The notes under the pieces were generated by a model. That model saw only the letters and a program-made list of their open reading frames with translations, did no database searches and was not told where the DNA came from. DNA of 45,661 nucleotides. Source: Vitrella brassicaformis (lineage: Eukaryota; Sar; Vitrellaceae). The stretch is from NCBI GenBank assembly GCA_001179505.1, contig CDMY01000596.1:1-45661 (forward strand), written 5' to 3'. Numbering within the stretch: position 1 is the first letter of the stretch; each line of letters begins with the position of its first letter. Made by a program: the position numbers and the translations under genes. This document shows positions 22,623 through 33,500 of the stretch, piece by piece.

Positions 22623-23129
22623 TGGATGTCCAAGACACACACACACACACTTAGGCAGCTAGGCAGATAGGCATGTGTGGCCATGACATGACCTGCTTGC
22701 TTCCTGTGGTCTTATGCGTGTTGATTGAGGATTTGTGCGTGTGAGAGGGATCCGTTACAGAGAGAGCACTTTGCTGCCTGCCTTGTCTGTCCACCAGGTG
22801 TGGTGTGCACATGATGGATGGGCCTATCTTTCTCGTTGTTGCATGCTGGCTCTGACGTTTAAGGCAAACCGACGCTCTCTTTTGTGCCGTGGTGTGTTTG
22901 CCTGGGAGGAGGGAGGGAGGGAGGGGGGGAGGGGAGAAGGAACAGACATTCTTTGACAAATACCGAAGAGCGTGCAAGTAAGTCCACATAGCGACTGACT
23001 GATTGGAGGCTAAGCTCAATGCCTGACTGAATGGCTGAATGGCTGAATGGGAATCCACAAGCACAGGACAAAGGCCACAGACGACAAATAGTCACTGGCG
23101 CTCTCAACCAATGGCTAAGTAGTAGGTAG
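22623..23129. other. Convergent 3' intergenic region
   Basis: This 507-bp region lies between the RPA2 stop (+) and the stop of the four-helix protein (-). It contains a short G/GGA-rich tract near 22910-22940 and a TGAATGGC tandem near 23025-23050. No gene is seen. Confidence 0.4.
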
Positions 23130-24339
23130 CTACAGCGGCCTCATCATATGCCGTTTCGGCTCATGGCCCCCTGTGAGTGAGTCAGCGGTAGAGGTGTCAT
23201 CCTCATCGAAGGAGAGGGCCTCAAATTTGAAGTGACTGCCCCACACCTCCATCTGATGCTTTAACGCCTCGTCAGCAAAGTGAAGCCGACACTGCAGACA
23301 GAGACAGACAGCACACACACGGACATTGGACAACAACACATCAAATCACGTTTGAGGGCCCGCCCGTCCATTGCAAAATATGCATGAGGAGGGAGGGGCT
23401 CACTCACTCACCGCAGCCGTCAGAGACACGAGTGCACCGGCGAGAGCATCGATGGCGGCGAAGACGGCTATGTAGAAGGCGGCATGAAAACGCACCGATC
23501 CACGAGGGTGATCGAAATTGCTGCAGGCAAGTGAAACCAACAAGACAAACCAGACGTGTGATCTGATGCCGGGCCGGCAAAGAAGCGACTGCTCTGCTGT
23601 GTGTACCGAAAAACGGGGGACCACAATCCAGCTGCACGCCACACAACACTCGTGGCTGTGACAGCAGCAACCAAGCAGATTGAAGGAGCGACGTAGATGG
23701 CCAGACCTCTCGACCGCATCGATACCGACAGTGCGTTGGCGACCCCACCACACGCACTCAGCAGAGAGGCCAACAGCAGCAACACTTTGAACCACTGCAT
23801 CCACACACACACACACACACACACACACATCCATTGGCCCTATAAATGGCGCATTCACAACAAACTCTTCGGCACTCACTCACCGCGGCTCGTGTGTGGC
23901 TGGAGACATACAGGCGCATGAAGCCACTGTCGGCCCCATTGTCCGAGTAGGCCATCCGTTTGCTGCGTGACCTGGTGGCTGTCTCACGCAGCGGCAGCGG
24001 CATCCCCGGCCCCCGCCGATATGGTGGAGACAGCCACCGACGGCCATGCCGCCTGGCCCACAGTCTTCTCTCAATGAAGACACGCTCGTAGACGGACTCC
24101 CTCACCCGTGAGCCCTCGTGAAGACCTCTCAGGAAAGGAACAACATCACCGTCATGGGCGGACGGCAGGTCTCGGACCGTAACACCCGTGGCGTCCGCCT
24201 GGATGACCGGCCCCTCGCACCGGAACTCGCCTCTCTTGCCGACCCAGACAGGCAAGAGAAATGACGTGGTGAGGAGGCCGAACGAGAGAAGCATCATCAG
24301 GGCGGCTGCCACCAGCTGAGTGTCTCCGTCTACCACCAT
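23130..24339 (-). CDS. Four-helix membrane protein of unknown function
   Basis: Four exons join in phase (24339-23884, 23794-23607, 23520-23412 and 23291-23130) to give 304 aa. Hydrophobic segments lie at about residues 8-32 (LVAAALMMLLSFGLLTTSFLL), 153-175 (WFKVLLLLASLLSACGGVANAL), 185-203 (IYVAPSICLVAAVTATSVVW) and 228-251 (AAFYIAVFAAIDALAGALVSL). The first loop is about 120 residues and rich in Arg. The C-tail is acidic and ends KRHMMRPL. One long first loop plus four helices resembles the claudin/PMP22 topology, but the W-GLW-C-C signature is not present, so I do not assign that family. The gene is divergent from the DENND6-like gene, 456 bp away. Confidence 0.7.
23802..23829. repeat. (AC)n microsatellite in an intron
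   Basis: About 14 AC units lie in intron 1 of the four-helix protein gene. On the coding (-) strand it is (GT)n ending a few bases before the acceptor of exon 2. Confidence 0.85.
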
Positions 24340-24795
24340 GGATGGCCGGCCAAATCGACGAGGGAACTGGAAAGGATCAGATCAGGCAATAATAGTCTGG
24401 GGACGAACTGAGAGACAGAAGGGGAGGGAAGGGAGAGCAAGGGGGAAACGCGGCGGGATCGGAGCAACGAGCGAGGGGCTTGGCACGGCGCCTCTGGGGT
24501 GTCCCTGTGCGGCCTTTTGCACTGGAAGCTGCTGGGGTAACCTCACAGGCGCGGTGGAGTCCGACGAGTTGCGATGCCCCACAAGCGGTAAGATGATCAA
24601 GGATATCTCAGAAAATGTCGACGCGAAGGGAGGGCCGCAGTGGAGGAGCTTTGAACTCGGACGACTTTCGAAGGCGAGCTTCCATTGCGAGCTTAGCTGA
24701 GAGATGCACCGCTGAGGTCCACCTCCCTTTTGGCCCCAGAGCAACAGCACGATGCGCGAATGACCAGATGCACGGAATGACCAGCTCACACTTTG
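24340..24795. promoter_or_regulatory. Divergent promoter region, four-helix gene and DENND6-like gene
   Basis: This 456-bp region lies between two start codons on opposite strands and must contain both promoters and 5' UTRs. The stretch is less repetitive than other spacers. No specific element is recognised. Confidence 0.4.
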
Positions 24796-27700
24796 ATGAG
24801 AATGGGCGAGGCCCAACCTGAGGGCGTCAGCGAGGGCGCCGCTCCATCGTTGGGAGCTCTGATGGAGAATGGTTCATCCGCCTCATCCCTCGGCTCTTGG
24901 CTCAAGTGCTGCTGCGTCGTTAAATTCGACCCCGACATTGGCCACCATCTCGACTTTGAATACCCAGCAGACACGCTGTCCAAGACGGAGCGGAACACGG
25001 CCGTCAAGCTCAGCCTGCCCGACTACAACTCCTTCTTCAACACGACTGGTGACCTGGTCTTCAGCTACCGACTCCGCCACGACTCGTCGCTGCCCCTGGG
25101 CTCCTCCAGTATCAGCGAGCAGCAGTTCAGCTTCGGCTACGTCTTCTTCCGCACCCAGCGGGACCCTTCGGCCACGCGCGAGTTCGTCCAGACGGCCGTA
25201 GTCGTCATCTCGCCGCTGGCCTATGTCGGCTTCTTCAAGTCGCTTGTGCAGCTGCTGGGGCCGCTGTTCTTCGAGTATGGGGAGAAGGTGCTGGAGAAGG
25301 CCTGTCTGCTCATCGGCCAGTGGCCCCTGCCGCAGCCCGGCCTGTCGGTGCGCCTGGAGCTGGGGGGCTATGCATTCACGGCCACCACACCCATCCAGCC
25401 CGCCATGACCAATCCAGACCGGCTGCCCAGCCTCAAGCGCCCCTCAGCCAACCAGTCCAAGTCGTCGTCCGCAACGGCGCAGGAGGAGGCGGAGAGCAGT
25501 CACTTGCGGGCGGTCTCGCAGCCCCACTCGATGCCTACGGGAGGGCGGTCGTTCGTGTGGAACAGGTCGTCCCCGCGGCACCACACCACGACTGTCCACC
25601 GGCACAAGCCACCTGCTGGCAGCCTCCCCCGTCCCCACTCTGCTGCCCCGCATCCCCAGGAGGCCGCCAGCACTGCGCCGCCCACCCCTCCCTCTCACGA
25701 CCATCGGTCCTTCATACGGAAGGCCAGCCACATGGGCGAAGTGGATGTCCCTCCCGCGGCCATGGTGGTGTCGCCCATGGCCTCCGCCCCCCTGATCTCG
25801 CCGCTTGTGAGCCGCGAGATGGTGGATGAAGAGGGCATGAAGGTGCCGAGACGCAATTCGGACACCGACGAGCCGATGAGGGAGGACCACCGGCCGGCCG
25901 ACCACCAGAGAGAGGACCCCCGTTTGCTCACTAACGGCACATCCAAGGACGAGAGCGCCGTGTCCACTGAGTGGTCCGACGCCCAGGAGGTGTTTGTGAT
26001 TGACACCGAGGAGGACACCACCATGTGTGCCGGCGAGGAGGCTGCCCCGTCATCCCTGGTGTCCCCCCTGAGTGTGGCCAGCGTCCCCCATCTGCCCGAC
26101 GAGGACCAGGGCGGCATCAGGGGCGGCCTCAGTCCCATCCCCGAGACCGCTGAGAGAACTGACACCGTCCCCCCGCCCATTCGCGTTGTCAGGCGCCCGT
26201 CGACCCGGTCCGGGTCTCGGCGGCGCGCCAGCTCTCTCGACAGTTTCGACAGGGAGGTGCTCCGGACCACCACACGGCCATCCAACGACACACAAGCTCA
26301 AGAAGACAGCGAGAGCGACAGCGATGACGACAGCCACGCAGGGCCGGAGGAGTCGGCAGAGGATCGCCGGTTCCTGGCGCGTCATGCCGTCGTCGTCCGC
26401 GGCCGCAACGCCAAGTCCAGCCCGGGCACACGGCTGCCGAGCAAACATTCCGACGAATCGAGCCCGGAGTCGTCAGATGTCAACCTGGGCGAAAATGAGG
26501 GGCCCCGCGAGACCGAGGAGACTGTCAAGGGCCGGCAGGGGGAGTTCGGCGTTGCTCGTGAGGCGAGTTCAACCCCCACGCCGCAGATTGCCCACATCTT
26601 GGAGGGTGTGCACCAGATGATGCCTGGGCCGTTTCAGGAGCTGAACGTGTATGAGAGTTTCCAGCCGTTGCTGCCCTTCCTGTGGTTCCTGTGGGAGCTG
26701 ACACTCGTGGGCGAGCCGCTCCTCATTCTATGCTCCAACTCTGCTAGGTGGGTGAATGGGTGAGGGAGACGAGGGGGGCCAGGGAGGCAGCAGTATTGTT
26801 GTCAGTCATGTCATCTGCGTGTGCATGCTGCGTTTGTGCGTGCAGGTGTTCTGATTGCGTGTTGTCCCTGATCTCGCTCATCTCGCCGCTCCTGTACGCC
26901 GGAGACTACAGGTCTGGCCAGACACATACAAGTGAATGCATTGATATCAATGCACGCACTGACTCTCGGTCGATTGCTGCGTGTCTGTCTTGTCTTGTGG
27001 TGGTGTGGGTGAGCAGGCCCTACTTCAACACATTTGATGGTGACTTCAAGCTGTACCAGCAGCTGCACGACCAGCGACACCTCCCCTGCGTCACACTCGG
27101 CGTCTCCAACCCATTCTTCCTCGAATCCATGGTCCGTCCGTCCGTTCGACCGCGCACACACGCAAACAAACACCCATGATGATCTCTCCCTCTCCATGCC
27201 ATGCCATGCCATGCCGTCTGCAGAGTCACTTCCCGACCATCCTGGTGATCGATGCGGCCAAGACGGTCGTCTCCAAGTCATCCCGCCTCACATCATCCCC
27301 AGCCACCACTCTCTTCCGCAACGAGACGGCCACCGCCATCACCCTCCTGCAGTCCGTCTGCACACCCTGCCTCCCCAAAGACTCCAGGCTCCTGCGACAG
27401 CTGCTCGTTCCTCAGCAAGGCGTGGCGTCAGTGTCGCCGCAGCAGGCCCCGCTGCCGGCTGCCAGCGACCCGTCGTGGGGCTCCCCGAGCATCCAGCCCA
27501 TCTTGCCGACATCTGCTCTGTCTGTGCCGTCACCAATGGCCGACAGTGGGGGTGGCGGGAGTACTGCTGTGGTGGCCACGGCAGGTGTTGCTGGTGCTGG
27601 TGCTGGTGCTGGTGGTAGTGGTGGTGGGGACCAGGAGGCCGCGTCGGCCATCAACAACTCCATGATTCGGCGGCACTTCCAGGACCTCACTCACGCCTTT

Positions 27701-28002
27701 CTCGCTCCATTCGAGAGATACTTCAGGGTAAATAAACACGTGGCCTGATGTATGAGCGTATGGATGAGCCCTCTCACGCCTGGCCTGATGCGCATGTCAT
27801 GTACCTGTGTCTTGGTGTGCAGATGGATTTGCATCGTCTGGCCACGAATCCCTTCCAGGACCTCCCCCAGCTCCCGCCATTCAGCGAGGCAACCTTCCTG
27901 GCGTCACTCAAACCTGTCGGGGCCTTCAAGACACTGCCGAGAAACAGGTGACACACTGACCGGACAACGTCCCTGGCTGGCTGGCTGACACGATGCTGAT
28001 GC

Positions 28003-28034
<32 letters not shown>

Positions 28035-29456
28035 GTGTGTGGAGCTGTATCGCCGGTTCATCATGTCGCCCAACTTCCGGCCGTGGTTCCATCGGCAGCG
28101 CAGCAAAAGCGAGAGACTCAGGAGGGAGAGATACCTGCAGCTGGCACTCAGGGTGAGTCGGTCGGTGTGAGCGAGTCAGACTAAGGGGGCACACACCACA
28201 CACAGGATCACTCACTCCACCGACACTGAGTGCCACTTATTCAAACAGCTCGCCTGCCCTTGATTTGTGTGTTTGTGTGTGGGTTTGGTGGCTCGGTTGT
28301 TTCAGACTGACTTCCCGGCTCTGATGCCTCGGCTGACGGTCATGCAGATGGTCGAAGGGTGCTCAAATCTCAGGTACATGCAGAGTAGGCAGCCAGCCAA
28401 TGTTCTCCATTCTCCCCTCCTGCCATCCTCATCCCTTGTCCCTTCCAGGGACGCACTCGAAGGCTGCCCCGACGGCGTGTCACCGGTCGATCGCGAGGGC
28501 CTGGAGACGACACTGCAGGAGCTCAAGTCAGCCGTGGCCGCTCGCATGTGTGCCGAGGGGTCCTCTGCGACATTGCAGAGGAAAGGCACCCGCAAGTCCG
28601 CCCGCCACGTGGCACGCAGCACCCTGAGGGCCGAGGGGGGCGGCAGACGCACAGGTGGGTGAGTCGAGGGAGGAGGCACAACAAGGGAGGGAGACTGAGG
28701 CACACCGACCTTTATGGATCGTCTTGTGTTGCAGAGGAGGGTCAACGTGAGCCGCGTCGGGTCCCCTCCCATCACCCCAATGGCTTCGTCGCCGCCCGGC
28801 AGCAGTTCGGCTCAGAGGCCGACGAGGCGGCGGCTGACGCCAAGAACAACCCTCTCGAGTCGCTGTTCAAAGGCTTGAAGTCGGTCATCCGCAACACCAA
28901 CACGATCTTCCGCGCATCATCGGGCGCGGCACCGAGCGACGGCGAGGCCGATCTCACCAGGAGGGACCAGCTTCGTTCCCATCGGTCCAACCCCACCAGC
29001 CCCGCCCCTGCTGCTGTGATGGGGGCCACTGAGCGGCTGGACTACCTGAGCCCGTCGGTGCACCGTGATGCGCCAAGACCTCAGCGCGACAAACCTCCCA
29101 AGCCGCCTACTGCCGACCGCCAGGGAACAGCTGAATCAGCTGTAGACATCACACCCACGCCCGCATCACCCGAGCCGCCACGGCCGGCGCCAGCACTCCA
29201 TCCACGAGTGCCGACACCGACTGACAGAGGAGGGGCTGGACGACAGAGAGAGGCGGCGCGGCCGTCCACCATCAGCAACACGTCGGCATCGACTGAGCCT
29301 GCACCGACGGTGGCGGCCGGCAAGACTCTTGTGGCTGGTGGCCGCGCCGCGTCTGCAGCCGTGTATGTGGGGAGGGGGGTCAAGAGCAGTAAGCAGCCAG
29401 TGGGTGGTGCTGTAGGGCCGTCATCGAGTGGTGATGACGAGCCTGACGGGATATAG
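24796..29456 (+). CDS. DENND6-type DENN-domain Rab GEF
   Basis: Human DENND6A/B are exchange factors for Rab14 in recycling endosomes. Nine exons join in phase (24796-26747, 26846-26911, 27017-27131, 27224-27727, 27823-27947, 28035-28152, 28306-28373, 28449-28654 and 28735-29456), giving 1,291 aa, about twice the usual length. The N-terminal longin/uDENN half shows WLKCCCVVKFDPDIGHHLDF, SLPDYNS and FSFGYVFFRTQRD. The central DENN half shows FLWELTLVGEPLLIL, DYRPYFNTFDGDFK and VTLGVSNPFFLES. The later conserved parts are IRRHFQDLTHAFLAPFERYF and MSPNFRPWFHRQR. A disordered Ser/Pro/acidic insert (about 202-613) splits the two halves, and a disordered tail of about 300 residues follows. I chose the ATG at 24796; the upstream in-frame codon is TTG. 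Another ATG lies six bases on. Confidence 0.85.
25400..26637 (+). other. Disordered insert inside the DENND6-like protein
   Basis: About 410 codons rich in Ser, Pro, Thr, Asp, Glu and Arg separate the N-terminal longin part from the FLWELTLVGEPLL block. The segment lies within one exon with no splice signals framing it, and it has many possible phosphorylation sites (RRPSTRSGSRRRASS, SESDSDDDS). No domain is recognised. Confidence 0.65.
28005..28030. repeat. (TG)n tract before a splice acceptor
   Basis: Thirteen TG units run directly into GCAG at 28031-28034, the acceptor of DENND6 exon 6. The tract occupies the place where a polypyrimidine tract is normally found. Confidence 0.85.
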
Positions 29457-29865
29457 GCAGGCCGTCGTGTTGTGACTGACACCTACTGGGCTACTGCTGG
29501 GCGTGGGTGTGGATGTGGGGTGGGGTGGGTAGTTGTAGTGTGCATGCTGCTGTGGGTTTGAGGGAGGGAGGGAGGGAGGAGGGAGTGGGCGGCGGTTTTC
29601 TGCTGGTTTGATTGCTGCGGCTTTTTTCTGCATACCCACACTGACTGACTGATGGATTTGATTGGGTGCATTTGTGCATTTTTCGGTGCCCACATGACTC
29701 CTCCCTCTAGCTCCCTCTCCCTCTTCTCTGGCGCCACACAGACCAGACCCATCCCACACATGCATCGCAGGACACGCAATATGACAGACACGGCGACCAT
29801 CCTTTTGTGTATTTGTTATCCATTGCATTGCGGGCACCGTTGCCTTGACTGACGGGGGCAGACGG

Positions 29866-29884
29866 ACGGACGGACGGACGGACA
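29866..29884. repeat. (GACG)n microsatellite
   Basis: About five GACG units lie directly before the poly-G run at the gap edge. The same unit recurs at 42891-42905 and 43687-43707. Confidence 0.75.
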
Positions 29885-29888
29885 GACC

Positions 29889-30216
29889 GGGGGGGGGGGG
29901 GGGGGGCNNNNNNNNNNNNNNNNNNNNNNNNNNNNNNNNNNNNNNNNNNNNNNNNNNNNNNNNNNNNNNNNNNNNNNNNNNNNNNNNNNNNNNNNNNNNN
30001 NNNNNNNNNNNNNNNNNNNNNNNNNNNNNNNNNNNNNNNNNNNNNNNNNNNNNNNNNNNNNNNNNNNNNNNNNNNNNNNNNNNNNNNNNNNNNNNNNNNN
30101 NNNNNNNNNNNNNNNNNNNNNNNNNNNNNNNNNNNNNNNNNNNNNNNNNNNNNNNNNNNNNNNNNNNNNNNNNNNNNNNNNNNNNNNNNNNNNNNNNNNN
30201 NNNNNNNGGGGGGGGG
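29889..30216. other. 300-N assembly gap bordered by poly-G
   Basis: Eighteen G residues (29889-29906) and one C precede exactly 300 N (29908-30207), and nine G residues follow. The round number suggests an estimated or default gap size. The homopolymer ends suggest a G-rich tract that could not be sequenced through. Confidence 0.95.
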
Positions 30217-30524
30217 CACAGTTGCGCTTTTGTGTTGGGCGGGCGTCATGTAAGCAGGTGGGTTCATTGGCTCTTTCTTCATCTTGCTCGCTCTGTCTGG
30301 GGCCGGGCCAGCCACTTTTTGTCTGACAAAGGAAGAGACACAACCAACCGAGCGAGACATTTCGTTTGCTGCACCATCCATCCATCCATCCATTTGACTC
30401 CATCAGTCAGTGCAACAAATCGGCGCGAACACATCAGTACTGGACCAGGCCAGCAGGCCGCCAATCAACAAACAGCACGAGAAACCATGGCCCACACACT
30501 GGCCTCCAAGGACGTCAGGCAGGG

Positions 30525-33500
30525 CTACTTGTTGAGGATCCACTTGTCCTTGAGCTCCTCGAGAGGCCTCCTTGGCTCCTGCCACGACCATATGAGCATA
30601 CTGGTGGGGCTGTAGGGCGGCGCCACATCCAGGGGCGTCCTGCCTTGGTTGTCTGCCGTCCCCAGCACCTCACCCACTCCCACCCGGGCCATCCGGAAGG
30701 TGGTCGACTTGCGCTTCACCCTCTCAGCTTCAGCTCCCCTCTTCTCAGCCACATCCACATCGTCATGTCTCCCTCCGTGTCTCTCTTGTTCATCGCCTCT
30801 CTGCCCTGTTGCCCTCTGGTGTGCTTTGTGCAGCTTGTCGAACATGACTCCAAGGGCCGCGGCGAAGTCTGCATCGCCCTTCTGCACACAAGAACCACAA
30901 GACATCGGTCACGAGACAAGGGGAGGGAGGTATACGAACATTGTAAGTATTGTGTGGAGACCTTTGCAGCGATGTGTGCTGCCGTGGAGCCATTCTCGTC
31001 CTGCAGCAGCGGGTCTGCTCCCAGCTCAATGAGCACGCCTGCAGCCCTTGCCCGGCCGTTGGCGCATGCGGCCATCAGGGGCGTCCAGCCGGCATCGTCA
31101 GTGTCAGTGGTCGGTATGGCATTGCCCGGTTGCGTGGGAGAGAAGGCCCTGAAAGAGGTTGCACCAGAATAAATGTCCTGTCTCTCCCTCTCTGTCTCGC
31201 CTCAGGTGACCTGCTGTTGACGTCACATCCCCCCTGCAGGTGGAGCGTCCGTATGACCTCCGCATGGTCCCCCTCCGCAGCCAAGTGGATCGGCTGACGC
31301 CCCTGCACCGAACCGTGCACACACATACACGGATTGGATGAAGACATGCGACTGCCGACACACCCGTGTGTGTGCCACGTACTCGCAGAGGCAGTGCGTG
31401 TGGTCGCGTGAAGATCGACCGTATCAGCGGCATCCTCTGCCCAAGACACTCGCCGACGCGCGGGATCCCAACATGGTCGTCACACTTCTCCGGCTGCCCC
31501 TCTTTCTCGTCTGTGTCGCCATTTCTCGGCCTTGTCAAAGGTTGGAACTGGATCGGAGCTTTCCTCTTGATGAGGTGCCGCAGAAACAAGACCCTGCCGT
31601 TCTGGGCTGCATAGTGTGCTGCCAGCCATCCGGCGGGGCTGAGCCGACTCAGCTCAGCGTTGTCCGACCTGTTTCGACGGACAGACGAGACACAGATTGC
31701 AGCCAGCAGAGAGACAGCGCATTGGCGAGCCGCTCACTCTTTAAGGTTGGCGAGCCGCCTCGTGTCTCCTTCACGAGCAAGGTCCCACACAATGAGGCGA
31801 CCCTCCTGCACAAGACGAACCAAGACACCAAGCCAGGAGACTCACTGACTGCCCAGTGTCCAGCACATCGTTCATTTCCTACCCAGATGGCCCCGACATC
31901 GTCATAGATAGCAACAGTGGGCGGCGGCCGGCCAGAGGAATTCGCAATGGCCAAGTAGATGGCAAAGGTGTTGCCTCTCGAGTCGCTGTGGCTCTGCAGC
32001 AGTGTCCGGTCGGCGTCAAAGTGCAGGAACAGTGCGGCCGCATGCAAGTGCTGCCCGATGACGGCGAGGTGCAGGCCGCAGTGTCTGTGCCGGTCCATAG
32101 CGTAGCCGTCTGTGTGGGTGCGCTCCTTGTCTCCTGGCTGCCGCATCGGCTGGGAGGGTATCGTGGCGGGGGGGACGGGTCGACGACTGGGGTCATCTGC
32201 ATGGCGAGAAAGGAACCACTTGATCGCCTCGCAGCACCCGGCCTGACAAATGATCAACGCAAGCAAAAAAGTGTGTGGATACGGCAACGAAGTCCGTGCT
32301 CTCTGTTTGTGTGCCTCACCTCCGCAGCCATGAGCAGGGGTGCTTTCAGGTCGGCGTCCACCTCTTGCAGGTCCGCATACTCGCGGCACCTGAGAGGCGC
32401 GCTCAACAAGCAGTCCTGGCTCCCGAGCTGGTTGCATCTTGCCGCCAGGTGGAGGGGCGTGCGGCCCCGCATCGTCCTTGCAGGCAGCCGCAGGGCCGAC
32501 GTGGTCTGGACAGGCGGCCTGCTGCCTTGCGTCTTTTGTGTGTATTTGGGGTCAACCTCGAGGGAGCGACGGTCGTGGAGGTGGTAGAGCAGCCGCTCGA
32601 GCTCCTGCACCCTCCCCATCGACGCAGCCAGGTGCAGCCCCGTCCATCCGCTTTTGTCGGTCTGGAGCACGTCAGTGTCGGGGTAGTCGAGAAGGTACTC
32701 ATCTGAGAATGAATAAATGGAGACACACATGCACTTTGTTTGCCAGAGAGCCCTCATGTCGATATATCTTTGCTCCAGCAATCCTTCTCCTTACCCAGTG
32801 CCTGGAAGTTGCCCTGCAGGACCAGCGTGCGGACCGCATCGCTGCCCAGCCTCTCCATCTTGGCTGCTGTGGCACTGCCCTCAACACTCTCGGCGATGCG
32901 CATCATCTTGCCCATCGAGCTGTCCGAGAGGACATAGCGGGAGAAGGGCGAGGCCGTGAGGGTCTGGAGTATCTGGGCGGCGATGGGGTTGTGGCAGAGC
33001 TGCGCGTGCTCCAGCAGATGGCTGTTGCGCACCGTGACGCGCAGCACCTGCGGGCGGATATGGGAGACACGATCGACCATCAGATGGAGGACAAGCTTTA
33101 AGGTTTTGTTGCTCGAAGTGAAGTACCTCTAGAGCCCGGAGTTGGTAGTGCTGGTCGAGGTCTGTCAGTTCTTGGTGCGACATGAGTGCCGCCAGCTTCA
33201 GCAGCTTCCCCTCTGCCTTCCTCGCAAACAACAGCGACTCCCTGACAGACAGGCACACACGGACCGAGAGAAAAAGACACAACCACATCCAATCTGCACC
33301 TCTGTGTGCCGGGACCACATGCTTACCTGCCGACCAGCCTCTCCATATCCCTCGTGTCCTTGACCCCTCTCAGCAATGGACAGCCGCTCCCCCCCGTCCG
33401 CAAATCGGACGGCCCAGCCTCGCCCGCCGCACCATAAGCAAGCGGTGGGTGCAGCAGTGTGGTGAGCATGAAGGCCAGGGCGGTGTTGCAGCCCGGGTAA

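Larger units (their letters stand above)
29457..30524. other. Convergent intergenic region with assembly gap
   Basis: This region lies between the stop codons of the DENND6-like gene (+) and the ankyrin gene (-). It holds a (GGAC)n tract (about 29866-29884), a poly-G run, the N gap, a second poly-G run and a CCAT repeat near 30375-30393. No gene is recognised. Confidence 0.5.

Noticed and set aside
31196-31215. A GC donor after CACCTGAG in the ankyrin gene
   Set aside because: A GT donor a few bases upstream (AGCAG|GTCACC) gives the correct phase to the next exon, so no GC-AG intron is needed there.
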